This document shows, in pieces, positions 15,640 to 24,432 of a stretch of DNA of 41,093 bases. The notes under the pieces were generated by a model that saw only the letters and a list, made by a program, of their open reading frames with translations, was not told the DNA's origin and did not search any database. The stretch covers positions 1-41,093 of the forward strand of contig CAJJCC010000020.1 of the NCBI GenBank assembly GCA_905182585.1. The letters are read 5' to 3'. The translations under genes were made by a program, and so were the position numbers. This DNA is from an uncultured Flavobacteriales bacterium. Its GTDB lineage: Bacteria; Bacteroidota; Bacteroidia; Flavobacteriales_C; GCA-002722245. Within the stretch, counting starts at the first letter, position 1, and the number at the start of each line of letters is the position of its first letter.

Positions 15640-16923
15640 ATGAAAGTAGACGTATTATTAGGATTACAATGGGGAGACGAAGGAAAAGGTAAAATTGTTG
15701 ACGTTTTCACCCCTAAGTATGATATCATCGCACGTTTCCAAGGTGGACCAAATGCTGGTCATACTTTAGAATTTGATGGTATTAAACATGTTTTACATAC
15801 TATTCCTTCTGGAATTTTTCATGAAGACACGATAAACATTATTGGAAATGGTGTTGTAATGGATCCTATTATTTTCGAAAGGGAAATAAACGAACTTAAA
15901 ACATTAAATGTAGACGTTAGTAATAAATTAGTTATATCAAGAAAAGCACACTTAATTCTTCCTACTCACCGAGTTTTAGATGCTGCATCTGAAGCTGCTA
16001 AAGGAAAAAATAAGATTGGATCAACTCTTAAAGGAATTGGACCAACTTATATGGATAAAACGGGTAGAAACGGATTAAGAGTTGGTGATTTAGAATTGGC
16101 TGACTTCCAACAACGTTATGATGCTTTGGTTGCTAAACATGTTGAAATGTTAAAGCAATTTGATTTCGAATATGATTTCAAAGAAGAAGAAGAAAAATGG
16201 ATGGCTTCTTTAAACACACTTAAGGAATTAACTTTCATCGATAGCGAGCATTATATTAGTGAAGCAATGAAAGCTGGAAAAACAATTCTAGCTGAGGGAG
16301 CTCAAGGTTCACTTTTAGATATCGACTTTGGTTCTTATCCATTTGTTACTTCATCAAATACTGTTTGTGCAGGTGCTTGTACTGGCTTAGGAGTTGCTCC
16401 AAACAAAATTGGTAAAGTTTATGGAATTTTCAAAGCTTACTGTACTCGTGTTGGTAGTGGACCGTTCCCTACTGAATTACATGATCAATCTGGTGAAGAT
16501 TTAAGAAAAGCTGGTCACGAATTTGGAGCTACTACCGGTAGACCAAGAAGATGTGGTTGGTTAGATTTACCTGCTCTTAAATATTCTATCATGTTAAACG
16601 GAGTTACTGATTTGATCATGACTAAAGCTGATGTTTTATCTGCTTTTGGAGAATTAAAAGTTTGTACATCTTACCAATACAAAGGTGAAAAGGTTGAACA
16701 TTTCCCTTATAACATTGATGAAGAAAATCTTTCTGCCAACTACAAATCATTACCGGGCTGGGATAAAGATTTAACAGAGCTATCTGACATAGCTGAATTA
16801 CCTCATGAATTAAATGATTACATCACATACTTAGAAGGAGAACTAGAAGTCCCTATAACTGTTGTTTCTGTAGGTCCAGATAGAACTCAAACTTTAATGC
16901 GTGGTTTAAAAATAAATGCGTAA
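15640..16923 (+). CDS. purA: Adenylosuccinate synthetase
   Basis: It catalyses the GTP-dependent condensation of IMP with aspartate to adenylosuccinate, the first committed step to AMP. The N-terminal GTP/IMP motif QWGDEGKGK (residues 9-17) and the NAGHT loop are present. KGIGPTYMDKTGRNG, AEGAQGSLLDIDFGSYPFVTSSNT and the C-terminal VGPDRTQT block are diagnostic of the family. Length 427 aa is standard. The 3' end overlaps the start of the OstA-like gene by 8 nt, so the two are co-transcribed, and the Fur-family gene lies just upstream. Confidence 0.97.
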   Translation: MKVDVLLGLQWGDEGKGKIVDVFTPKYDIIARFQGGPNAGHTLEFDGIKHVLHTIPSGIFHEDTINIIGNGVVMDPIIFEREINELKTLNVDVSNKLVISRKAHLILPTHRVLDAASEAAKGKNKIGSTLKGIGPTYMDKTGRNGLRVGDLELADFQQRYDALVAKHVEMLKQFDFEYDFKEEEEKWMASLNTLKELTFIDSEHYISEAMKAGKTILAEGAQGSLLDIDFGSYPFVTSSNTVCAGACTGLGVAPNKIGKVYGIFKAYCTRVGSGPFPTELHDQSGEDLRKAGHEFGATTGRPRRCGWLDLPALKYSIMLNGVTDLIMTKADVLSAFGELKVCTSYQYKGEKVEHFPYNIDEENLSANYKSLPGWDKDLTELSDIAELPHELNDYITYLEGELEVPITVVSVGPDRTQTLMRGLKINA

Positions 16924-18409
16924 CAAACTTTTATTTATTATAATATTACTTAACAACCTCCTTTTGGCTCAAAAGGAGGTTGTTGAGATTTTAAGCGCAA
17001 ATGAATTAAAACCAGGACGTACTGATGATCATCAAAAACTTGTAGGTAACGTAATTTTAAAATTTGACGACACTAAACTATTCTGTGATAGTGCTGAAGT
17101 AAATGGAAAAACACATGACTTTAATGCTTGGGGTGAAGTTTATATCAATCAAAATAATACAACTAAAGCTTGGGGAGATTCGTTGATTTATGACGGTTCT
17201 CGAAAAGTTGGAAAATTATCAGGTGACGTTAAAATGAAAAGTGAAAAATCACTTTTGAAAACAAATACATTATTTTTTGACAAAGAAAACAACATCGTCT
17301 ATTACCTTAATGGAGCACATACAACACAAGATGATTCTCAAATTTTCTCGAAAAAGGGTTTTTACAATACTAAAACTAAATACTTAAAGCTTAAAGATTC
17401 AGTTCGTATTCAAAACCCTGAATACAATATTGAGTCGGACACTTTAGATTATTCAACAAACTCTAAAACATCTTACTTTTTTGGCCCCACATACATTAAG
17501 CTAAAAGAGGAAAAAGTATACTGCGAAGCTGGATTTTATAATCAAACATTAGAAATTGGCCAATTTGAACAAAATGCCATTCTTCAAAAAGATCAGCAAG
17601 CCTTAAGTGCGGATAGTATCTACTTTAACAAATCGAATAGCCTTTCTGAGGCTTTTTATAATGTTATTTTTGAGGATCATAAAGAGCATTTAAAAGTTAG
17701 TGGAGAAAGAGGTTATTTCGATCGTGAAAATAACTTCTCATACATTACTGAAGATGTCTTATTTGCCCAAGGTTCCGAAGATGATACTCTTTATTTAGTT
17801 TGTGATACTTTAATACTAAAAGAGGACGATCAAAACAACAAAAGCTTTTATGCTTATCGAAATGTTAAATTATTTCAAGCAGAAATGCAGGCCAAGTGTG
17901 ATTCCCTAGCTTATAATTTTTCTGATTCATTGATTAAACTATTTTATGAACCTATAATTTGGAATGGAGAAAGTCAATTAACTGGAGACTCGATTGAGAT
18001 CCTTAATTATGATAATAAAATTCACAAACTATACATAAAAAACAATGGGTTTATTGTTTCTATTACAGATTCTACTCCTAACCGATTTGATCAAATTAAA
18101 GGAAGAGATTTAATCGGTCATTTTAAGAAAGGAAAATTAAGTACGATTGATGTTTTGGGTAATGGACAAACAATTTATTACGCAAAAGAAGATGACGGGA
18201 AATTCACAGGTGTAAATAAGGCTATTTGCAGTAACATTAAAATAAAATTTAACGCTGGTAAAATTGACAGAATAAAGTTCCTCACAATGCCTGAGGCGAC
18301 CTTCTACCCTCTTTTAGACTTCCCAGAAACTGAATCTATTTTAAAAGGATTCAATTGGCGACCTGAAGAACGTCCATCTTCGCTAAAGAACATTCTGAAC
18401 AAAGACTAA
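16916..18409 (+). CDS. OstA-like (LptA/LptD N-terminal-like) envelope protein
   Basis: A signal peptide (MRNKLLFIIILLNNLLLA, then QKEVVEI) directs export. The mature protein is built of many short beta-strand repeats such as LVGNVILKFDDTKLFCDSAEVN, WGDSLIYDG and KLSGDVKMKSEKSLLKTNTLFFD. These form the beta-jellyroll bridge of OstA/LptA proteins that carries lipopolysaccharide across the periplasm. It is about 500 aa, longer than proteobacterial LptA and without an LptD barrel, as is usual for the Bacteroidota OstA-like proteins. It overlaps purA by 8 nt. The convergent trmH-like gene overlaps its 3' end by 4 nt. No lipid A genes are near to support the role further. Confidence 0.82.
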   Translation: MRNKLLFIIILLNNLLLAQKEVVEILSANELKPGRTDDHQKLVGNVILKFDDTKLFCDSAEVNGKTHDFNAWGEVYINQNNTTKAWGDSLIYDGSRKVGKLSGDVKMKSEKSLLKTNTLFFDKENNIVYYLNGAHTTQDDSQIFSKKGFYNTKTKYLKLKDSVRIQNPEYNIESDTLDYSTNSKTSYFFGPTYIKLKEEKVYCEAGFYNQTLEIGQFEQNAILQKDQQALSADSIYFNKSNSLSEAFYNVIFEDHKEHLKVSGERGYFDRENNFSYITEDVLFAQGSEDDTLYLVCDTLILKEDDQNNKSFYAYRNVKLFQAEMQAKCDSLAYNFSDSLIKLFYEPIIWNGESQLTGDSIEILNYDNKIHKLYIKNNGFIVSITDSTPNRFDQIKGRDLIGHFKKGKLSTIDVLGNGQTIYYAKEDDGKFTGVNKAICSNIKIKFNAGKIDRIKFLTMPEATFYPLLDFPETESILKGFNWRPEERPSSLKNILNKD

Positions 18410-18879
18410 TTTGTAATCTGAAAAAGTCCTGCGGATAAGGCATTCGTGACATTCATTGAACTATTATTCCCAAACATTTTAATATGGAAACTAGGGTATT
18501 TTGCTAACCAAGTTTCGCTAACACCTGTATTCTCATTTCCTATTATCACTCCTACTTTTGACGAACTAAGTTTTAAATCGGACAATGGATGACTATTGTT
18601 GGCTAGTTCAATACAAATCCAATCTCTATCTTCAAAGTCAAAATCTTCTAACTCAGATTTAAATTCATGGCTTACATATTTCTGTGTTCCTCTTGCTACA
18701 GATTTAGCTCTAGGAGTAATACTTTCCTCTCCTCCTAAGAAAATCACCTTAGAAACACCATAAGCATCAGCTAGTCTTAAAACACCACCTATATTGGCTG
18801 GAGAGGATAATCCATCACATAAAACAACAATATCTAATGCATGTTTTTCACATATAAATTCGGAATGATCGCTTTGCAT
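18406..18879 (-). CDS. TrmH/SpoU-family RNA 2'-O-methyltransferase
   Basis: This is an S-adenosylmethionine-dependent SPOUT-class enzyme that methylates a ribose 2'-OH in tRNA or rRNA. The three family motifs are present: NIGGVLRLADAYGV (motif 1, with the conserved Asn and Arg), GVIIGNENTGVS (motif 2) and IKMFGNNSSMNVTNALSAGLFQI (motif 3, forming the knot). At 157 aa it is the minimal catalytic domain, with no N-terminal substrate-binding domain and no long C-terminal extension. The exact RNA target cannot be told. It lies convergent to the OstA-like gene (4-nt overlap) and is separated from pdhC by that gene's terminator. Confidence 0.87.
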   Translation of the reverse strand: MQSDHSEFICEKHALDIVVLCDGLSSPANIGGVLRLADAYGVSKVIFLGGEESITPRAKSVARGTQKYVSHEFKSELEDFDFEDRDWICIELANNSHPLSDLKLSSSKVGVIIGNENTGVSETWLAKYPSFHIKMFGNNSSMNVTNALSAGLFQITN

Positions 18880-18925
18880 AGGATGAAATTAATATAATGG
18901 CTTAATTAAGAATATTTTTAAACAC

Positions 18926-18954
18926 AAAAAAAGGCTACCTATTGGTAGCCTTTT
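18926..18954 (-). terminator. Intrinsic terminator of the pdhA-pdhC operon
   Basis: The 11-bp stem AAAAGGCTACC/GGTAGCCTTTT with an AATA loop (minus strand) is followed by a seven-T run. It begins 18 nt after the pdhC stop. Confidence 0.9.
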
Positions 18955-18971
18955 ATATAAAAAAATCATTT

Positions 18972-20225
18972 TTACAATTCATACATCAAAACAGGATTCT
19001 CAAGAATCTGCTTAAATGTTAAAAGGAATGCAGCTCCTACAGCTCCATCAACAGCTCTATGATCACATGATAAAGTTACCTTCATTACGTTTCCAGGAAC
19101 AATTTCGTTGTTTTTAACAACAGGAACTTGCTTAATACCACCTATTGCCATAATAGCAGCATCTGGTGAATTGATAATTGAAGTAAATGATTCAATTCCA
19201 AACATCCCTAAATTAGATACGGTAAAAGTTGAACCAGCCCAATCATCTGGTGTTAATTTATTATCTTTTGCTCTAACTGAATAGTCTTTAACTTCTGCAG
19301 AAATATCTTGTAAAGACTTCTGATCAGCAAAACGAACTACAGGAACCAATAAGCCATTTTCAACAGCCATAGCAACTCCAATATGAACATGATCATTATA
19401 CCTTACTCTATCTCCTAAAAATGAACAGTTAACTCCAGGATGTTTCTTTAATGCTTTAGCTGTTGCCTTGAGCACCATATCGTTAAAGGAAACCTTAGTT
19501 CCTTTAGCTTCTATAATAGCCTTACGAGCAGCCATTGCGTTATCCATATCGATAGACTGAGTCAAGTAAAAATGTGGTGCGCTAAATTTAGATTCTGATA
19601 AACGCTGTCCGATTACCTTTCTCATAGAATTTAACCCTTCTTCATAGAAACTCTCAGTTGTGTTAACAACTCCTCCAGGAATAAAGTTCTCTATATCTCT
19701 TTTTACTATTCTTCCTCCATCTCCTGATCCAGGAACTTGAGATAATGGAATGTTTTTTTCTTCTGCTAATTTTCTAGCTAATGGCGAGGCCACTATTTTA
19801 CCATCGTTCAAAACAACAGGAGCTGATGAAGCAGCCTTTGGAGCTGAGCTTGCAACTGGTGCAGAAACAGCTTTTGGAGAAGGTGCTTTTGGAGCAACAG
19901 GTGCATCAGCTTTTGGAGCCTCTTCTACCTTTTCGCTTTCAGCAGCTTTCTTCTTAGCCTCTTCTAAAATGGCAGCAACGTCTTCACCCTCTTCACCTAA
20001 AATGGCAAGAATTGAGTCAACTGGAGCAGTCGCTCCTGCTTCTATTCCAATATGAAGTAAAACTCCTTCTTGAAAAGATTCAAACTCCATAGTAGCTTTA
20101 TCAGACTCTATTTCAGCCAATAAATCTCCATTTTCAACCTTATCTCCAACTTTCTTATGCCATTCAGCTACGACTCCATCAGTCATCGTATCACTTAATT
20201 TAGGCATTAAAACTATTTCAGCCAT
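18972..20225 (-). CDS. pdhC: Pyruvate dehydrogenase E2, dihydrolipoamide acetyltransferase
   Basis: This is the core subunit of the pyruvate dehydrogenase complex and transfers the acetyl group from lipoamide to CoA. It has one N-terminal lipoyl domain with the lipoylated lysine in EIESDKATMEFES, and an Ala/Pro-rich flexible linker (about 100-140). A peripheral-subunit-binding domain follows (SPLARKLAEEKNIPLSQVPGSGDGGRIVKRDI), and then the catalytic domain ending in LSCDHRAVDGAVGA with the active-site His and Asp. Length 417 aa fits a single-lipoyl E2. The gene follows pdhA by 26 nt. E1 beta and E3 are not in this window, as is usual in Flavobacteriia, where pdhB lies elsewhere. Confidence 0.94.
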   Translation of the reverse strand: MAEIVLMPKLSDTMTDGVVAEWHKKVGDKVENGDLLAEIESDKATMEFESFQEGVLLHIGIEAGATAPVDSILAILGEEGEDVAAILEEAKKKAAESEKVEEAPKADAPVAPKAPSPKAVSAPVASSAPKAASSAPVVLNDGKIVASPLARKLAEEKNIPLSQVPGSGDGGRIVKRDIENFIPGGVVNTTESFYEEGLNSMRKVIGQRLSESKFSAPHFYLTQSIDMDNAMAARKAIIEAKGTKVSFNDMVLKATAKALKKHPGVNCSFLGDRVRYNDHVHIGVAMAVENGLLVPVVRFADQKSLQDISAEVKDYSVRAKDNKLTPDDWAGSTFTVSNLGMFGIESFTSIINSPDAAIMAIGGIKQVPVVKNNEIVPGNVMKVTLSCDHRAVDGAVGAAFLLTFKQILENPVLMYEL

Positions 20226-20251
20226 AATTGCTAATTCTTTTATTTAGTTTT

Positions 20252-21262
20252 CTAAATTTCTTTAATGAATGGGTAATCTTCTTGAGCGTAGATACCGTCG
20301 TAAATATCGTCTGCTGTAGGGAACTCTCCAGCTTCAGCAAATTCAACACACTCTTCAATAGTTTGTTTTATTTTTGCCTCAATTGCTTTCAATTCATCTT
20401 CAGAAGCGTAATTATTCTCATGGATTGTAGAAAGCACCGATGCAATCGGATCTCTATCCTTATAAGAATTTAATTCTTCTTTAGTTCTATATTTTGCAGG
20501 ATCAGACATAGAATGCCCCTTATATCTATAAGTTCTAATTTCCAACAAAGTCGGTCCGTCACCATTTCTTGCTCTTTCAACAGCTTCTTCAAATGCATCA
20601 GCACAATCTTCAACACTCATTCCGTTTACTGCGAAAGAAGGCATTTCGTAAGCATGACCTAATTTAAATAATTCAGTAACGTTAGAAGTTCTTTCGACAG
20701 AGGTACCCATAGCGTACATGTTGTTTTCTATCACGAAAATTGAAGGTAACTTCCAAGTCATTGCCATATTTAATGCTTCATGGAATGCTCCCTGACGAAC
20801 AGCGCCATCACCCATTAAACAAATATTGACATTCTTTGTTCCTTTATATTTTTCGGCAAAGGCAATACCGGCACCTAAAGGAATGTGTCCTCCAACAATT
20901 CCATGCCCTCCAAAGAAACCTTTTTCTTTATCAAACATGTGCATAGACCCACCTCTCCCTTTTGAAATACCAGACGTTTTACCAAAAAGCTCAGCCATAA
21001 TAATCTTAGGGTCAGTTCCTCTTCCGATTGGTTGACAATGATCACGATAAGTCGTAATAACACTATCTCCTTTACCTAAAACAGTTTCGTACCCAGCAAC
21101 AATTGCTTCTTGACCAATGTATAAATGACAGAAGCCACGAATCTTTTGTTGAATATAAGAAGCAGAGGCTTTTTCCTCAAACTTGCGGTATAAAAGCATT
21201 TCTTCATACCATTTTAAGTACTGCTCTTTCGAGTACTTTTTAGACTTAAGATCTTTTGACAT
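20252..21262 (-). CDS. pdhA: Pyruvate dehydrogenase E1 alpha subunit
   Basis: It is a thiamine-diphosphate-dependent decarboxylase subunit and works with an E1 beta encoded elsewhere. The TPP-binding motif runs from GDGAVRQGAFHEALNMA to VIENN. The YRDHCQPIGRG segment and the phosphorylation-loop-like YRYKGHSMSDPAKYRTKEE segment are typical of E1 alpha of the two-gene (alpha2beta2) type. GRGGSMHMFD precedes the core. Length 336 aa is standard. It is the first gene of the pdhA-pdhC operon, with a TACTTTTG promoter element 26 nt upstream of the ATG. Confidence 0.95.
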   Translation of the reverse strand: MSKDLKSKKYSKEQYLKWYEEMLLYRKFEEKASASYIQQKIRGFCHLYIGQEAIVAGYETVLGKGDSVITTYRDHCQPIGRGTDPKIIMAELFGKTSGISKGRGGSMHMFDKEKGFFGGHGIVGGHIPLGAGIAFAEKYKGTKNVNICLMGDGAVRQGAFHEALNMAMTWKLPSIFVIENNMYAMGTSVERTSNVTELFKLGHAYEMPSFAVNGMSVEDCADAFEEAVERARNGDGPTLLEIRTYRYKGHSMSDPAKYRTKEELNSYKDRDPIASVLSTIHENNYASEDELKAIEAKIKQTIEECVEFAEAGEFPTADDIYDGIYAQEDYPFIKEI

Positions 21263-21287
21263 AAAATGAATTATTTTATTCTATTTA

Positions 21288-21295
21288 CAAAAGTA
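21288..21295 (-). promoter_or_regulatory. Promoter -7 element of pdhA-pdhC
   Basis: The minus strand reads TACTTTTG, an exact TAnnTTTG match. The -33 region is not convincing. The rest of the 274-bp gap to murF shows no other feature. Confidence 0.5.
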
Positions 21296-21536
21296 ATAAA
21301 GTCCGCTTTAATATACGATACATAAATAGTTTTTTCGTCGAATTAAAAATTAACAATTCACCGTACAAAAGAAGATAAAAGTAATTAACAGCGACAACAG
21401 AAACACTAAACAACTAACATACAACAACATACAAATAAAGCGGGAATTATAGAGAGTTCTTTAATCCGACGAGAAAATATACACTATTCAAAGGATTTTT
21501 CAGGAAATTTATTTATCCGCTTATTTCAACCAAAAC

Positions 21537-22802
21537 TTACAAGAAATCAACTACTTTTTCAAGTTCAATACTTCGAGAACCTTTGATTAAAATTTGAGTT
21601 TTTGAAATGCTTTTTAAAAATCCATCTTTAATTAAATCATTAACAGACTCAAAAACAATTACCTTTTCACTCTTTATTGACATGAACTCATCGCCAACAA
21701 AAACAGAATTTTCGTCACTTAATTTTGCTAAAATAAGCTCATGTTCTTTTTTCGAAATATCCCCAAGTTCTTTCATACTACCAATGATAAAAAGTTTACC
21801 GCCGGACATAGACAATAATTCATCAATTGCTAAATTTAAACTTGAAGGATTAGCATTGTAAGCATCTAATATTAAATGATTACCTCTTTCGGTAATTTTT
21901 AATTGACTCCTATTATTCCTTGGTTTATAGTTTTCTATTGATTTCTTAGAATCCTCATATGGAACTTGAAATTTTTGTCCTACAGCAAGAGCAGTTAAAA
22001 CATTCCTCCCATTGTATTTGCCAAAAAGGTTCGTTTTAAGGGACCCATTATTTATTATCATCTCTAATTGATATGATTTATCAATTACATCAAAGTCAAG
22101 ACCAGTCCCCTTTCCATATTCTATTACATGAGAGTAGTTACGAGTTAGAGCGATCAGATATTCCTCACTCTTATTAACAAATAAAATGCCTTCTTTATCA
22201 ATTATATAGTCATATAATTCAGTCTTTGTTTTAATAATTCCTTGAGCACTGCCAAACCCCTCAATATGTGCAGTACCAATATTTGTAATTAATCCGTAAT
22301 TAGGATCAGCAATTTCACAAAGCTCTAATATATCTCCAGGCTTATTTGCTCCCATCTCTATTATTGCAAAATCATGTTCTTTCCTTAACCTCAATAATGT
22401 TAAAGGCACACCTATATGATTATTTAAATTACCGAGAGTATAAAGCAAATTAAATTTCATTGATAGAGAACAGGCTAGCAATTCTTTTGTCGTTGTCTTC
22501 CCGTTTGTACCTGTTATAGCTAAAACAGGAATCTTAAATTGACTCCTATGATAATTTGCTAATTCTTGCAGAGCAATTAAAGTATTCTCAACATAAATAA
22601 CATTCTCTTTCTCTTTATTCTTTGGATTGTCTGAAACAGCCATTTTACAACCATTTTCAATTGCTAGGTAAATAAATTTGTTGCCGTCAAAATTACCTCC
22701 ACTTAAGGCAAAAAATAAAGAATTATTTTCTATCGATCTTGTATCTGTACAAATATTTTGACCACATTTATTAAAAGCCGAATAGAGTTGCTGAATATCC
22801 AT
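21537..22802 (-). CDS. murF: UDP-N-acetylmuramoyl-tripeptide--D-alanyl-D-alanine ligase
   Basis: This cytoplasmic Mur ligase adds D-Ala-D-Ala to the peptidoglycan precursor. The N-terminal domain starts with DTRSIENNSLFFALSGGNFDGNKF, typical of MurF. The P-loop is AITGTNGKTTTKELL. IIEMGANKPGDI and NIGTAHIEGFGS are the central-domain signatures, and LDAYNANPSS opens the C-terminal domain as in other MurF proteins. Length 421 aa is slightly short but complete. It is downstream of gldJ on the same strand. The gldJ terminator lies only about 11 nt before the ATG, which leaves no room for a separate promoter between them. Confidence 0.93.
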   Translation of the reverse strand: MDIQQLYSAFNKCGQNICTDTRSIENNSLFFALSGGNFDGNKFIYLAIENGCKMAVSDNPKNKEKENVIYVENTLIALQELANYHRSQFKIPVLAITGTNGKTTTKELLACSLSMKFNLLYTLGNLNNHIGVPLTLLRLRKEHDFAIIEMGANKPGDILELCEIADPNYGLITNIGTAHIEGFGSAQGIIKTKTELYDYIIDKEGILFVNKSEEYLIALTRNYSHVIEYGKGTGLDFDVIDKSYQLEMIINNGSLKTNLFGKYNGRNVLTALAVGQKFQVPYEDSKKSIENYKPRNNRSQLKITERGNHLILDAYNANPSSLNLAIDELLSMSGGKLFIIGSMKELGDISKKEHELILAKLSDENSVFVGDEFMSIKSEKVIVFESVNDLIKDGFLKSISKTQILIKGSRSIELEKVVDFL

Positions 22803-22813
22803 ATCATAAAAAT

Positions 22814-22845
22814 AAAAAAGCCCTCTGATAAATCAGAAGGCTTTT
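22814..22845 (-). terminator. Intrinsic terminator between gldJ and murF
   Basis: The 12-bp stem AAAGCCTTCTGA/TCAGAGGGCTTT (one G-U pair, TTTA loop, minus strand) is followed by a T6 run and then ATTTTTATGAT before the murF ATG. Confidence 0.85.
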
Positions 22846-22864
22846 AAAATAAGTTTTCACTATT

Positions 22865-24352
22865 TTATTCCCAGGCAGTTGGACTACCAACTCTATGCAT
22901 TGCACAACGGAAACCTAAATTATCTTGATCTTGATCCTCATCAAGAAATCTTCTTGATCCTGGAGCCATCCAGTAAACTCTATCTTTCCAATTTCCACCT
23001 TTGTAGACTCTAGTTCTATTTGATTGTAAAGAATGTGTTGCTGTTTCATACATCAATTTCCCTACTGATGCAGTAGCTTTCGCTCCGTCGTTATAGAAAA
23101 CAGAGGAAGAAAATTCACCATCTAAGAAATCGATATTTTGAGATTTCTTATAATTTCTCCTTTTCTCTAATTCATCCTCAGGATTCTTAATATCAACACC
23201 TCTCATAACCATTTTCCCTAAGGAATCTTTCTCTAAGTAATAACCATCTACATCTTTCTCATAGGTTTCAAAAACATTACCTCTAAAAGATCTAAATTCG
23301 TTGTTATCCTCAAGTGAAAGTGGTCTATAAACATCCATTACCCATTCAGAAACATTACCTGCCATTTGGTATAAACCATAATCATTTGGCCAATAAGATC
23401 TAACTGGAGCAGTGATATCAGCGGCATCATTCAAACGAGACGCAACACCCATATAATCTCCCTTAGCTCTTGTAATGTTGGCCATCATTTCTCCTTGCCA
23501 AGTATCATCTTTATTACGAACCCAATGTCCATTCCAAGGATAAATCCTTCTATCTAAGATTCTTTCGTCAATTGTATTCCCAATTAAACCTAAAGCAGCA
23601 AACTCCCACTCTGACTCAGTTGGTAAACGGTAACGAGGTAAAAGAATACCATCTTCAACTCTAACTTTTCTAAATTCATTGTTAGGATTAAGGTCAATCA
23701 TTTCATCCTTAACCAAACCTTCATACTGTCCTTTCAAATAAGTATCAAGGTTAAAGTTATCTTCATTTGCCTGATTAGGATTTATTTTAAGAATTCCTTC
23801 TCTAATTAAAATCCACTCATTAACTCTATCCGTACGCCAAACTGCATAATCAGTAGCTTGTAACCAAGTTACTCCAACTACTGGATATTCAGAATAAGCA
23901 GGATGTCTATAATATAGTTCAACATAAGGTTTAGTGAAGGATAATTCATCTCTCCAAGCTAATGTATCTGGTAAAGCATTTACAAACACTTGTGGATAAT
24001 CAGCTCCATATACTCTTCTCAACCAATGAACATATTCTCTCCAATCAACGTTTCTAATTTCTGTTTCATCAAGATAAAAGGAAGAAACTGATTGAGTTCT
24101 GGGAACATTGTTCCATTGGTGAACAACATCTTGTTCTATAGCACCCATGGTAAAACGACCACCTTCAACTAAAATTAAGCCAGGCCCAGTTTCTTGCTCG
24201 TAGAAAGGAACAACTTCAAATCCACCGTTTTTAGGAGTATTCACACCCCATCCAGTTGTACCTGAAACTTCTTTTCGACATGAACTTAATAATACAGTCC
24301 CAATCAACATTAATACACCAACTTTGAAGCACTTTGCAATCAACTTTTTCAT
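22865..24352 (-). CDS. gldJ: Gliding motility lipoprotein GldJ
   Basis: It is an outer-membrane lipoprotein required in flavobacteria for gliding and for stability of other T9SS/gliding proteins. The lipobox is LLSSC (Cys25). The body is a formylglycine-generating-enzyme (SUMF1)-type fold: GPGLILVEGGRFTMGA, FYLDETEIRNVDWREYVHWL, YPVVGVTWLQATDYAVWR, RLPTESEWEFAA, NVSEWVMDVYR and GGNWKDRVYWMAPGSRRFLDED. These features separate GldJ from the shorter GldK. Length 495 aa is close to the usual value of about 550. It sits between a porP-type gene and murF, and porU lies divergently beyond porP. Confidence 0.92.
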   Translation of the reverse strand: MKKLIAKCFKVGVLMLIGTVLLSSCRKEVSGTTGWGVNTPKNGGFEVVPFYEQETGPGLILVEGGRFTMGAIEQDVVHQWNNVPRTQSVSSFYLDETEIRNVDWREYVHWLRRVYGADYPQVFVNALPDTLAWRDELSFTKPYVELYYRHPAYSEYPVVGVTWLQATDYAVWRTDRVNEWILIREGILKINPNQANEDNFNLDTYLKGQYEGLVKDEMIDLNPNNEFRKVRVEDGILLPRYRLPTESEWEFAALGLIGNTIDERILDRRIYPWNGHWVRNKDDTWQGEMMANITRAKGDYMGVASRLNDAADITAPVRSYWPNDYGLYQMAGNVSEWVMDVYRPLSLEDNNEFRSFRGNVFETYEKDVDGYYLEKDSLGKMVMRGVDIKNPEDELEKRRNYKKSQNIDFLDGEFSSSVFYNDGAKATASVGKLMYETATHSLQSNRTRVYKGGNWKDRVYWMAPGSRRFLDEDQDQDNLGFRCAMHRVGSPTAWE

Positions 24353-24432
24353 AATAGTAATAAGTTTACTTACAATTAATAACGCTTTTTTTCAAAAACG
24401 TAACAAATTAAACACAGCTTTTATTTCACACA

